DNA from: Ganoderma boninense
Lineage: Eukaryota; Basidiomycota; Agaricomycetes; Polyporales; Polyporaceae
Assembly: GCA_002900995.3 (NCBI GenBank)
Contig: CM035312.1
Span: forward strand, 3,368,602-3,432,601
DNA: 64,000 nucleotides
Direction of reading: 5' to 3'
Shown here: one piece after another, positions 40,068 through 52,122 of the stretch
How positions within the stretch are numbered: position 1 is the first letter of the stretch
How the letters are laid out: the number at the start of each line of letters is the position of its first letter
Position numbers and translations under genes: made by a program
The notes under the pieces: generated by a model
The model's input: only the letters and a program-made list of their open reading frames with translations
Database searches by the model: none
Told to the model about the DNA's origin: nothing

Positions 40068-40516
40068 GTGCGAGCCCTCGTGTGGCGTGGCACTGTGGTT
40101 GTCCCGTCTGTTGTCTGGCCTCCCACGCCTCTCGTGATCTCCAAATCTCCCTTCGCACTGTGCATCCTGGTCCCCGTTCCGTCGCATCTCGCATCTCAGC
40201 CCTACTCACTGTCTCATCTCGTCTTCGCTCCCAGTCTCGGCATCTTCACATTGGTAATGGACTCTTGCATCCCCCCACACCTCACATCTCACATCTATCC
40301 TTATACCTTCGGCTTGTACATACCCTGCAGTTTATTTCTCTCTTCGCATCGGCTCTCCATCACATTTATAGCATCTGTCGCATCTCCTTCATCGTGTCCA
40401 TATTGTATTTTTAGCCTTTCCGTTACGTACTCTCCGTTTTCATTGGTTATGTATGCAGTAAATAGTTTAGACCGCCTACTGTTCTGTTTGAATATCATCA
40501 TAATGGCTCTACTGTC

Positions 40517-40690
40517 CTAGTCCGCATACAGATTGAATGTCGCCTCGCAGCTCGACATGCAGTTGGCAGCGACCTTGATCAAGCATTTCCCGGACGTCTT
40601 TCCCTCCGCCATGCCCTGCTCCGCCTCGCGTGGCACGCCCTCCGCGCTGAGCGGGTACTCCTTGTACACGACCGGCTTGTACGCCCCGCT
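40517..40690 (-). pseudogene. C-terminal fragment of a zinc-type quinone reductase
   Basis: The minus-strand frame reads GAYKPVVYKEYPLSAEGV...MAEGKTSGKCLIKV then stop. This resembles the end of medium-chain dehydrogenase/quinone-reductase proteins (GxxKPVVY...GKTSGKxVxKV). Nothing upstream continues it, so it is a remnant. Confidence 0.5.
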
Positions 40691-40859
40691 CGCGATAGGC
40701 GATGCTTCGGATACGCTGTCTCTCACGCGCAGTGGGTATAACGCACTTCCGCTAACCCTAAGCCTCTCCCGGGATGACACCACTTGCATGATAGTGATAA
40801 CTGAGCAAGTTGCTTGCTGGACCCATGGCAATTACCACCAGTCCGCGCAGCTATGGGCC

Positions 40860-41730
40860 AGCAGGATTGGGAACGAGGCTGGGCGCGAACGTGAGCGAGG
40901 CCATCTCGGCAATGAGCTCCTCGTCATCCAGGCGTGTGTTGGCGCCGCGGACGCGTTCGCGTTGACTGGTACACGCAATACCATACGACGACCCGAACAA
41001 TGTTAGCGCGCTGTGCGGATTGTCTGCACTGGGGGGTAGAGGATGGGGCTTGGTTGGGCGATGGAGGACGCACCGAGGACGGTCAGGATGTCCTCGCCGT
41101 TGACCTTGTGCCCGGTGACGACCTCGGGGCTGTGCTCGCGCAGGATATGCTTCCCGTACTGCTGGAAGAGGTTTCTCAGGCTCCGCATACGCGTGAACGG
41201 CTCACCTGGGAGGTATCTGAACAGCTTGAGTATCGGCATCGGAATGTAGTCCCACGTCGCGCGGAAGAGTATGACTGCATTCGAGGGCTGGGAATCCACG
41301 TCTTTGCTGGAGGATTCGACATTCGACATTCCGGGACTCAGTCTGTATTGAGACGCGGGGCTTCGCGTGGTTTCACACTCACAGGAGGTTCTCATAGCCT
41401 TTGGACAACGGGCTTCCACCGCTGTCGTCGAGAGCGTTGTCGTCGTGGTCGAACGCGGCTATCGTAGAGCTGATGAGCACACGTAGGTTGGGTTCATGGA
41501 GGTGTGAGATAAAAAATACCTTGCCCGATGGCGTCGAGGGTGGTGCGCGACACCCACTTGTCCACCATGAGGGCCAGCTCTCCCGTACAGACCAGCTCGC
41601 TTTTCCACTTCTCGGAAAGCCAGCACTTTGCGCGAGAGAATGAGTGGTGGAGATGGACGGTGACGCCGCCTATGGGCAAGTCCGGACGGAGGTGACCCAC
41701 GTCCTCCGTGCGCTGACAGTTCGACAAATC
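40860..41730 (-). pseudogene. Cytochrome P450 pseudogene A
   Basis: Exon-like pieces match the middle of the intact P450 at 42465-44969: LSEKWKSELVCTGELALMV, TTLDAIGQ, AAFDHDDNALDD, LFRATWDYIPMPILKLFRYL and LREHSPEVVTG. At the next exon a one-base shift is needed (VNANASA then NTRLDDEELIAEMASLTF). The frame then stops where the oxygen-binding I-helix AGHETT should be. The N-terminus and the whole haem half are missing. Confidence 0.8.
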
Positions 41731-42464
41731 CTGATCGCGATTGGCGGTTTGCGGCAGGAATGCTTCCTTGGTTTCTATATCGACGGAGTTTGCTATTCAA
41801 GATTGAGTATAGCGGGTTGATTGAGGCTCTAAGGCATGTGTCGACTTCGGCTTGCTTGAAGGGCGGATATACCCCAGCGCTCGGCGGCCGCAGTGCAGGG
41901 TGCCTACATAGTGGAATTGTAAATCAAACTGGCCTGGCTAGTCAGGTATATAAATGTGCAGATGATATACAACATACCAGAAAACTTGCACTAAGATGTG
42001 TATTACTAGTAGCGTCCTGTCCAAGATGTGAGAGGAAAGGCAGTCGGGCCATGGAATCTGGATGACTCTGAGCGGGCGGCCTTCATGAGTCGGAGAAACC
42101 CCGGTATTACGCGCCCGTGTGCGATTCGCTCTTCCCCTGCTTAGTGCCAACGAGCAATCCCATCATCCTCTTCCTCTTCAATAGCAAATATCCACCATGG
42201 TCGTTTATTGAACCTGTAACTCAGCCTGTGTACAGCAATCTCAATTACCACCGTCCCTAGTAGCGTCCATACCCGACTCAGCACTGGCTGACTTCAAGTT
42301 GAACCCTGTGTCGCAACTCCGTTGAAGATAGGAAGAACCTGGTATGAGAAGGAGTGACGGGTGCTGTGCATCCACGATAGAACCTCAGCTCTTGAAATGC
42401 TTGTCCACACAGCCATTCCCCCATCTATAGCGACTACTTGAAAACGAGACTACAGCTGCCGCAC

Positions 42465-44969
42465 TCACTGCACGAGCGAAATGCGGAGCGGAAGCGCTGC
42501 GCCGAGCTCGGGCTTCCCGCGGACGATGGGGACCATCCCGGAGCCGGCGGGCGCGCACTGGATCTCCACGTCCCCTTTCGGAAGATCGAACTGGAACGTC
42601 TCGAGCAGCTCGCCGAGGAACGCCTGCATCTCTATGACCCTGCGAGGCAAAGACGGTGCGGCCCAGCAGCCGTCAGTCAGGATCGAACGCGGGAGGCAGG
42701 TCGGAGGAGTACGCACGAGAACCGCCAGCCGATGCATGAACGGATTCCAGCAGCTAACAAAAAAGAACGGACGATCGGTCAAGATCAGTCAAATGCTAGG
42801 GCTTCGAGTTTCGACGAGCGGCGGCAGCTTACAGAACGTCATCCTGCAGTGAGGTCATGATTCGAGTTAGCGGGCAGACTCTGCGTGCTAATGGTTGTAG
42901 GAGGGCGGCTGCTTACAGGTTCGCGAAGACACCGACGCTCGCGGGCTGCTTGGCCGTCTCGATCTGGAGGAATCGGTCGGGGTTCCACTTGTCGGCATCT
43001 TCTCCCCACACGTCGGTTAGCCTGTACCCGCCAACGTCGGCCGCGTCAGTCCCGCTAATGTTTGCGCCGATCGCGAACGACGAGGAAGCAAACGCACCGC
43101 TGGTACCCGGCGAACGACGTTTGGATGACCTGCCCCGCCCTGACCGGGATCTCCGTGATCGTCTCGCCCGTGGTCGACACGATCGGGTGCGCGAGCGGGA
43201 TCACGTCGTCCTTGAGCGCGACACGCGGCAGGCCCATCGCGATGGGGTGCAGCCGCAGCGTCTCCTGTGCCACGGCGAGACACGGTGAGTACAGCACTCC
43301 ACCAGACAGACACCCCATATCAATATCAAGTTCACTTGCCTTGATGGCGTTGATGGAGAGGGTGAGCGAGTCGAGGTCCTCGGTGGTGAACTCGGCGCCG
43401 CCGCGCGCCACGACCTTCGCGCGCGCGACGCGGATCTCCTGGCGCATGCGATCCTGGTAGTCCGGGTGGCGCGCGAGCTCGTAGAGCACGAACGAGAGCG
43501 TCGCTGCGGTCGTCTCGTGGCCCGCGATCGTGAGCGACGCCATCTCTGCGATGAGCTCGTTGTCGTCCAGGCGCGTCTTCGCGTCCGCGGACGAGTTCGC
43601 CCGGACTGTCCGTCGGCCGGCAGGTCAGTCACAGGGTACAGAGATACTGTACTATACGGCACCGAGTGGGGGGAGGACTCACTGAGGATGCTCATGACGT
43701 CCTTGCTGTTGCTGCCCTTGCGCTCGGCGTCGACCTCCGGGCCCTGCTCGCGCAGGATCTGCTTGCCGTACTTCTGAAAGACGATGTTCAAGTTGCGCAG
43801 GCGCGAGAAGGGCTCCGCCGGGAGGAACCTGATCAGCTTCAGGATCGGCAGCGGGATGTAGTCCCATGCAGAGCGGAAGAGAATGCCGACGTCGGTGGGC
43901 TGGTAGTCGAGGTCCTTGCTGCGAGGATGTCAATGATTGTCGTTATCCCGGCTGTATCAGTGTTGGCCACTCACAAGAGGTTGTCGTAGACTTCGGAAAG
44001 GTCACTGTGTCCATCGGCATCGAGGGCTTTGTAGTCGTAGGCAAATGCGGCTGTCAAACCGGTAAGCACACCCAGAAATAAGTATCTACCGAAAACACTA
44101 TCGTACCTTCTCCGATCACGTCGAGGGATGCCTGTGAGAGCCACTTATTCATCATCAGCTCCAGCTCTCCGGTGGCTACGAGGTCTCCCTTCCACTTATC
44201 GGCCAGCTGCCCACCACGGACATCAGCCACGATGCAGATGAACGCGAGCCTGAGAATGCGACCGACCTTGCAGGCGATACGCTGGAACAGGGGCAAGAAA
44301 GAGCGCAATTGGGGAGCGCTGAAGGCGGGGTGCATGATCTTGCGGTGGCGGTGATGGTCCTCCCCTGCGCGCACGGGGGCAGCGATGCGATGAGCTGGGC
44401 ACCGGCCAGTGAGACGAAAGACCGTACCGTGCACTGCCGCGATCCCGGGCCCGGTAAGCAGATACGTCATGAAGTTCTGGGACGGCTTCTTGGCGTAGTT
44501 GTAGCCCGACTTCTGGAACACGTGCTGTATGGCCTAGAGAAACGCCAGCGTGAGCCTTCTAGGGTGGCTACAGGACTGCTGGGACAAAGAAATACCTTTG
44601 GATCCACCGTCATAATGTGGTCCGTCTATCGCACGAATTGGTGAGAACTGGCGAGAAAACGCGGATACGGGAGGACAGTGAAGACGACCCACCCCGAAAA
44701 CACCGCGGATACGCCAGGTGGAACCGTACTCCTTCATCCATTTGAACTCCAGGGATCCTGATTCGTCTTGACGAAGAAGTGCCGCTTCATGGCCTAGGGA
44801 ATCGCGAGTGAATGTTTGGAGTCGGATGGGGACGCAAGACTCGACTCTTACCGAACAACAGGGACGGGGATGGCGGCCCTCGAATACGCTTGATTTCCTT
44901 GCCCCTCAGTGAGCGCAGGACGAGCCAAACGGCGGTGATTGCAAAAAGTCCTAGCAAGTAGAACGACAT
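42465..44969 (-). CDS. Cytochrome P450 monooxygenase, membrane-anchored
   Basis: ER-bound haem-thiolate monooxygenase; substrate unknown. Fourteen exons: complement of 42465-42639, 42717-42753, 42833-42843, 42917-43021, 43098-43264, 43340-43605, 43683-43918, 43975-44050, 44107-44206, 44267-44364, 44428-44533, 44596-44625, 44693-44793, 44852-44969; all phases close, 541 aa. Marks: N-terminal helix SFYLLGLFAITAVWLVL with hinge RGPPSPS, I-helix AGHETT, ExxR as ETLR, NPDRF, and haem loop FSAGIRSCIG. Exon 12 (42833-42843) is 11 nt. The intron before ETLR (43265-43339) begins with GCAAGT. The start at 44969 is preferred because the TATA box lies too close to the ATG at 45020. Two P450 pseudogenes flank it, and C2H2 genes flank all three. 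Confidence 0.9.
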
Positions 44970-45028
44970 TGGCGGAAGAAGGTGAGCTGCGAAGACAATG
45001 ACCGGCGATCCACTGTGCAAGTAACCCG

Positions 45029-45036
45029 TTATATAG
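45029..45036 (-). promoter_or_regulatory. TATA box of the P450 gene
   Basis: CTATATAA on the minus strand, 60 bp before the chosen start at 44969. Confidence 0.65.
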
Positions 45037-46599
45037 GGGCATCTGTTGAAGACTGGCCGGCGGTCGGAGATAGACGGTCACGGTGCAGTGGCGTCGTCGA
45101 TGACTCCTGAGGCTTAACGCGACGTTCAAGGTTAGCCCGCCCGCGGGGGGGCGAAGAGGTGTGCGATGAGCTCTGCAATGACCAAAATTCTTCCCAGCCA
45201 GCTCAGTTTGGGGGAACTGGGCATAAAATCAGCTTACGTCTTGACGACGAGCGGAAAAGTTACCCCCTCTGGCAGCCCATTGGCTTCGCGAGTTGCTGAT
45301 GGAATGATATCTCACCCTATTTGAGTCCGTTCATCGCATGTTGGATATGACTGTCCATGTGTTACGTGATAGGGACAATCGTCAACATTCGGATGTACTT
45401 ACTACTAGTCACTATGTACAGTACTCACATGCTTTGATTGCTTAAAACTCGATCTCCACGAACAAGACGCTTTGACTCGGGCCATGAAGCCCTCGTCGCG
45501 GTTCCCGAGAGAGAGCGTGCGGTTTGTCGCCAGTGCATCTCTCTGACTGAGGGCATATGACGCAGCTACGTTTGGAACGTAATTGCTATCCTGGGCTTAC
45601 CAATGTCGCAAATGTGCCAGCACAGCACGGTAAAATTCTTATGTTCCACCGTGACTGGAAACTTGGGGCGCATCAGACTTTTGAGAGGGGTAGAGTAGAT
45701 GGATAGCCTAACCTTGGGTGTCGACGTTTGAATCTTAGTCAATCTATAGCTGAGCGGCGAGAGACGACCTGAGCGGACTCGGGAGTTGCCGAGGTGGTGC
45801 AAAGCCTCGGCAAAAAAACATCGGCAGTGCCATCACCGACGGCGCCAGGATTGACCCCATTGGCTCATGTCTAGCAAATGATGGCGGCCCGATACTCGCT
45901 TTTGTAAATTCATGACTAAGACGTACACAGCTGGGAAGTGGAAGAAACGACTTCAGTCCTGTGGAGTTGTATAACCGGCCGAATCATCGAGAACGTTACC
46001 TAGTACCTCCTTGTGCCCATTCCGATTCCGACGCCTGAGGCTTGAGCACACACGGTAAATCGGCTGGATCTCGACATAGCACGTTACCGCTACCGCATAC
46101 TTCACATTAGACAACCTCGGAATGTTGTTGTTTGAACTGGCCTGGAGGCGAATGATCGGAGCCGGGACACTGGAGGAGATTGGAGCAGTCGTCATGGTTG
46201 AGGACAATGTGCCAGTGGTCTCGGTGGGAGACTCTGATCGCTCACGAACACTGCGCAAGCCTTCACTAGTAAGCTTCACTTCCCTACTGTGAGCGGATAC
46301 TTTTTTGCATCGAAGCAGTACTCACAGCGCCGTCCTTAATGGAGAGGATATATATATCATATCACTTCATTGTGAATTGGCCTCGTGATACCGCTCGCCA
46401 TGTCTAGTGGGACTGTTGGAAAAACCGTCTGAGGTCGAGCAGCGCAGCGAAGGCGAGTAGATTCCCGGTTGTCCTGTACCAGTCGTCGTGGTACAGAGGC
46501 AAATGGATGGCTACAACTTAACATACAATCCCGCGTCGTATCCTACGTCGGAAAGTCCCGGCAAGCAAGCGCTCGCTTGCTCAAGATCCGTGTTCCAAC
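45037..46599. other. Intergenic between intact P450 and P450 pseudogene B
   Basis: No supported gene. It should hold the P450 promoter. Bases 46480-46600 may be decayed upstream exons of pseudogene B. Confidence 0.5.
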
Positions 46600-47602
46600 C
46601 ATTGTGGCCTCCTCTGTACAAAATCGCGCGCCACCCCGCGTACCAGGCGCGCATGCGCGAGGAGATCCGTGCCGCCCGCGCGCGGGTCGTCGCGCGCGGT
46701 GGGGGCGAGTTCACCATGGAAGACCTGGAGACGCGCACGCTGTGCGTCAACGCTATCAAGGCGAGTTTCTGTTTCGCGGTGTTGCGTCTCGGCTCAGGGT
46801 GATGCTGACAGTGATTACGGTCGGAACCCTTGGTGGTTGGGCAGGAGACGTTGCGGCTGCATCCGATCGTCGTTGGCATCCCGCGCGTCGCGGTGAAGGA
46901 CGGCATCCCCAGGGCGAGACAGTCTCCGAGATCCCGGTCAAGGCGGGGCAGGTGTTCTACGCGTCGTTCTCCGCGTACCAGCGGTGCGTGTCCCTCTCCC
47001 GTTGTTCTTCGCATGGCAAGCTTGAACGTGGGCGGCGATTTTGTGAAGGCTTCCTGACGTCTGGGGCGAAGACGCTGACGAGTGGAACCCCGACCGGTTC
47101 TCCCGGCTCGAGACGGCTAAGCAGCCTACGAATGTTGGGGTCTATGCGAACCTGTGAGCCATCTCCGATATTTTCGTCTCTAGCTCGTCGGCTCACTCCA
47201 TCCATGTCCCTGCCTCCCTGCCGCAGGTTAACGTTCTGTAAGCGATATGCATCCCAGCCACTCGCACCTTACATGCATCACTGACACCAGAGATGCATCG
47301 GCTGGCGCTTCGCGTGCGTAATCCCTCTCTCTCGACCTTCTCCATTGAATCGATGTCCGGCACCTTCCCCGCATCATGACCGCTGGCAGGAGCCCTGATT
47401 CCACGCGTTTTGTCCATCTCTTCGCAGGTTGATCGAAATGCAGGCGTTCCTCTGCGAGCTGGTGGAGACGTTCCAGTTCCATCTCCCGATGGAAAATGTC
47501 GAGATCCAGTGCGTGCCCGCCGAGATCGAGATGGTTCCGATCGTCCGCGGGAAGCCTGAGCTCGGGTCGGCGCTGCCTCTGCGCATTTCGCTCGTGCAGT
47601 GA
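46600..47602 (+). pseudogene. Cytochrome P450 pseudogene B
   Basis: The haem half of a paralogue of the minus-strand P450, starting abruptly in the helix before the ExxR exon (YKIARHPAYQARMREEI). ETLRLHPIVVGIPRVAVKD is followed by a deletion with frameshift, then GETVSEIPVKAGQVF. The 11-nt micro-exon (47227-47237) and the GC-AG intron (46761-46844) are still visible. The haem-loop exon has lost SAGIRS, leaving only CIGWRF, so the Cys loop is broken. The last exon ends LPLRISLVQ like the intact gene. The N-terminal half, including AGHETT, is gone. Confidence 0.85.
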
Positions 47603-49024
47603 GGGCTCGTTGATGGTGACAGCGAGTGGTCGCACGAGATGGGGAGAGGTAACGTCCATTGAATGGTGTTTAAATGTGGTCTGAAGAAAGGCGTCATCAA
47701 TTTTGTAGACGGAGTGGCACTAGGCAGAAGCACCTCACCAGTATAGAACCTGTTCGACTTCTTCCCGTTCGGTCCTATGATTGCGTCTACAGTGGGCACT
47801 GGAAGTCATACCGCTGCCCCATATAGATACCAACCACTCTCTGGAAATGTCGTTTGAAGGAGACTGAGGGCGACCGGGAGTACATGCCAGTGGTGGTTGA
47901 GAACAACTTGAACTTGAACTGTGTTCGGGTCGGCGGCCGGCGACGGGGCTGAGATCAAAGATGGGCCGGACCGCGACCCCGGCGGCCAAATCGGGTCAAG
48001 CGCGCCGTTCGGAGTGGCGCACATGCGCTTTTGTTCTCAACGTCGACGACCGCGACTTCCTCCCAACAATCTGTCCGACATCTCCCGTGGACTCTCTGGG
48101 GGCCGCTCAAGGCCATGTGCAGCATCGCGGGCGTCGTCAACCGCTACTTCGCTCAGACGGGCAGGACGGCCCTCCTCAATAGACCTCACCTCGGTCTCGT
48201 CCATTGTTCCTGGTAAAGGCAGTCTATTGATGTTCTGCGGGGATGTCGGCGCTGATTGGGCACGGAGCCAAGGCAGCATAGAGATTATGTCATGACAGCC
48301 CGCTTTGTCGACGGCCACACTGGCAGTGGTCGACAATGATAGGGCCTTGAGGCAGACCAAAGCGAGTCCTGATTCCTCGACATCGCCACGCAACGTGTTG
48401 CCGAACCAATTCGCGTTCCCGAGTGTCGTCGTGGAAGCGGAACTCGGTCTAGATTGGGCGATGGGCGCGGCCATCACGTGCAGGAAAGACACCTCGTCAA
48501 CATCGAGTGGCGCGAGGGGCAGGAGCCCTGAGGACCCTCGATGGGCATCGGTCGGGAAGAACGAGTGAATACGGTGTGTATGGAGCCAGCGTCGTGCCCG
48601 ACATATCGTTGATGTTTTCCAAGGCGGTAGGAGGTAGGGTAACGATGCTCGGCAGATGAAGGGGCGGTGCAAGGAACATTCAAGTTCCCCAGGAAGTGGC
48701 GGAGAGGTGCCACTGCGAGTGGCGAACAGCCAGGAGAAGTTGTGGTGGGCCAAACAGCAGCACATACGGGCGGGAGGAAGACCTACTTTGTATGGTAAGT
48801 CTTGAGAGCGAGCGGCGCGAACAAATAAACTCACAAATAGATCCCAACAGACAACATCAAACAACGTTTGAGACATTTTCCATCTACGGCAGGCCACGAG
48901 GCGGCACGTACAGGCCCCCTGTTGTGGGTGTTTGGTCGTGATTGCCAACTGCCATACATGGCGAAAAGCAATCGCTGCTCGTCCAAGAAGCAATCGAGAG
49001 GCAATTGGGGACAGGATGGGGACG
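47603..49024. other. Intergenic upstream of the second C2H2 gene
   Basis: Its right part is the paralogous copy of the region before 38491. A long minus-strand ORF covering 48037-49101 lies in this duplicated promoter DNA and has no family features. Confidence 0.6.
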
Positions 49025-49032
49025 TATAAAGC
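49025..49032 (+). promoter_or_regulatory. TATA box, second C2H2 gene
   Basis: TATAAAGC, 173 bp before the ATG, in the block conserved with 38320. Confidence 0.7.
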
Positions 49033-49197
49033 GGGGCCCTCTTGGGCTGTTTGGAAGGCATCCCAGACCTCCCAGAGCCCGCCTCTCCCATCGTCGAACA
49101 TCCCTCCTCCCCTCGGAACATCCCCTCGCCATCGAGAACCACCCTCCCCCTGCTACTAGTGTCGCACCACCTCCCACCTCCCTACCCGACTACCACC

Positions 49198-50616
49198 ATG
49201 GCTCCCATTCGCTCCTCAGACCCCTTTAGCACCGCGAATTGCTGCATCGAGAGAACCGTGTTGGAGGATGGAATCTATGTGACCAGAGTACGTCTTTGTC
49301 GCATCTGGATAATATTTATTTGTGCTGACGGTTCCTCCCTCCATTCAGTTCTTCTGCAAGCTCTGCGAGGGCTCTGTTAAACGCAAGGCTGACTTCCAAC
49401 GCCACATGCGCACACACTCCGCTCAAGGGTACGTCGTGACCCATGTTCTGCACTGACGCAGCGACTGAATGATATGTCTAGGCTCTTCTTCTGCACATGG
49501 GCTGAATGCACCCACACCCACGGCTTTCCTCAGAAGAGCAACATGGACCAACACATAAAATCCGTACAGTGAGTGACAAAAACAGTCCCTTGATTCCTTC
49601 GACGCACGCGCTGACCTGCATGGGTCTCTAGTCTCGGCATGCGATACGATTGCCCCCACTGCTACGTCTCCGCCGACGGCACGGTGTACCCGTGCGACCA
49701 CTTGGCGTCGGACCCATCCGGCCTGGTCCGCCACAGGAGCACGAGCCACGGCTGGGATGCTGGAGACGACCCAGCGAAGATCACAGTCCCCACACCTGAG
49801 GGCGCGACGTTCCCGAACTCGAAGTACTACAGAGGGGACAACAAAAAGAGAAAGGTCGACGGGCGGGACGGCGAGTCAACGAAGGGCCGTGCTCGTCCCC
49901 CGAAACGCTCAAAGACCATGTCTGCCTCCTCCTCGCCGCCCCCTCTTCGCCCCCGCTCCACCCCCTCCTCGTCTCGCACCGCCCCAAAGAAGAAGCGGAC
50001 GCGTAGGGCCTCCGCGCCCATACACACACAGAAGCAGGAGATCGACTGCAGCTCCATGCACACTTCCCCTGCCTCCCAGTCCTCCGCGCCCAGCCCCATC
50101 ACGCTCGCCGACTGGGACCTCGGGCTTGGCAAGGTGCAGTCGCAGCCCGCCACTGGCATGGACGTCGCGGATCCCCTACGCCTCCTCTCCTCGCCCGCGC
50201 CACTCGACGACCTCGAGGCGCTCTTCAAGTCCGAGGCACAGACCACCGCCGTGGACAACTGGTCGCTCAGCCCGCAGCTGGCGGACTTCAACTTCAACTT
50301 CACCGCGTCCGCCCTCCCGCTGCCTGGCTTCGACGGGACCATCAACCCCAGCATGCTCACGCTCCCCGCGCCCATCATGTCGCCGACGCCCCAGCAGAAG
50401 AGCCTGGCCAACGCGGGCTTCGCGTCTTCGCCGGGCTTCTTCGACCCGTCTCTGGCTGAAGGCTTGATGACGATGGGCTGGCAGGACTACCCGGCGCCGG
50501 GGTCGTCGCGCGAGTCGACGGCGTCGCCGGACTTCGGCGCGTTCGACGACGCGCCGCTGTGCATGTCCGTCCCGGCCGCGCGCGAGCCTGTCTACGACGG
50601 CTGCTTCGTGTGGTGA
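49198..50616 (+). CDS. C2H2 zinc-finger protein, paralogue 2
   Basis: Probable transcription regulator, closely related to the gene at 38491. Exons 49198-49287, 49349-49428, 49482-49568, 49632-50616 have the same intron positions and same first three exon lengths; phases close, 413 aa. Fingers: CKLCEGSVKRKADFQRHMRT, then CTWAECTHTHGF...QHIKSVH, then YDCPHCYVSADG...RHRSTSHG. The second Cys of finger 3 (CPHC) is intact here while paralogue 1 has CPHS. A basic region (KKRKVDGRDG, APKKKRTRRAS) fits a nuclear localisation signal. A Pro/Ser-rich tail with SSRESTASPD ends in VYDGCFVW. It continues in one frame where paralogue 1 is shifted, so this copy probably shows the ancestral frame. Confidence 0.85.
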
Positions 50617-52122
50617 ACGGCGCCGCGCCGCTCCGCGGCGTGTGGCTCTGGACATTCCCTTTCCCCTCTCACTTCCTGCGGTCTCCTCTCGGCACCCCCC
50701 CCGGCATTGTACATCCTGCATCCCTATTCATCTCAGCGCATCTCGTCCTCGTCCTCTGTCTCGGTCTCCATCTCCATCTCGGCATCTTCACATCATCGGA
50801 CCCTCGCATTTGCATTCACCCACATCGCTACTTATACCTTCAAGCTGTAATACCCCGCAGTCTATTCCCCGCATCGCACTAGGCTATCTAGAACGCAATC
50901 CTCGTGCTCTGGTTGTATTGCTAGCATTTCCATCACATTATCTTTAGTTGCGATCAGCCTACTTGTATTCCTGCCTCACGGTTCCGATAAAATCGCATTC
51001 AGCTCTGCTAGCCTACTAGGCAGCGAGCGAGCTCCAGTATTGCCCTTTTTCGAGTGCGATCGTGTGCCGTTCTCTTCAAGACCTCAGCAGACAACGATAT
51101 CAATATGGATGTTTAAAGTTGAAGTCTACTGGCAAGCCGGCAGAAGGTGGGCAATCTATGTACTACGGCCAGCGTCTCTCGCTTATGCTGATCATCTCCG
51201 ACCTCGGCAGCCACGTGAAGCTTTGAAGCTGTGCATGAACAACATCCTGCGCAGTCCTTGCCACAAGTACTCCTTACGGCACCACCACCTCTTTTCCTCT
51301 CCTCCACCTCGGTTCCACCGACTTGCATCCATGAATTATCTCAGCGTTACGCCGTCTCTGACAACCAGCAGCCAGCAAATCAGTCAATTCCTTAAGCATT
51401 CATGCTAAGTACTCCAAGTCTGTAGCAAAGTCTCTCCACATTTCGCCATGGTATCTCCGGGCGTGAGCACTTGAGCAGGACTTGTTGTCATGGCACACGA
51501 CGAACTCTCGGCAGCGGAGCGTCCATGCGTGCCACTTCTCTCTCATGCTGAGGGCGCTGCGAGAACACATCATCGCCGCGGCGCTCTGAGCCTTCAAAGT
51601 CCAGGTGCGTGGCCGGTAAAGTCGAGCTGTCTCCGTGATCTCTCGACTCCACTGCGGTCATGTTGGGGTGGAGCTCGACCCTGTTCTGTCCACCATCCTC
51701 CGCATGGTGAGCATCCTTCGCAACATGCCCTCTGTCGTTTTCCTCGTATGTTGTCGCACGAGCTCACCGGATAGCATGCCTCTCCAGCAGGCGACTTCAC
51801 TGCGCCGGAGTGGCATCCTCGGCATGTCGCTCCCCGCGAACGAGCCCATGTGGCCGTCCGCGATTGCTCTCCCGTCACCCGTATGTAGACGGCTCACAAC
51901 CGGACGCTGCATGCGTTGGCAATAGCAGCTAGATGCGCCGTCGACCGATCTGTGCACTTTCGTGCGATGGGCACATCACAACCGGACACGGCTCGGGCGA
52001 TAGGATATAGGCAGGGGGTCAGCCTCTCCCGGAGTGTCAGCCCATCCTTCACCCCCTCCGAGTCTTCCAGGGACAGCCTTCCGGTTACGCTCTCAGCTTC
52101 GCTGGCGAACCCCTCGCAGTCT
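50617..52122. other. Intergenic, no supported gene
   Basis: 3' flank of the C2H2 gene and upstream region of the chitinase. ORFs here lack family features. Confidence 0.5.

Noticed and set aside
48037..49101. 354-codon minus-strand ORF upstream of C2H2 paralogue 2
   Set aside because: It overlaps the duplicated promoter and TATA box and is matched only by a shorter antisense ORF upstream of paralogue 1. No family motifs; likely chance in GC-rich DNA.
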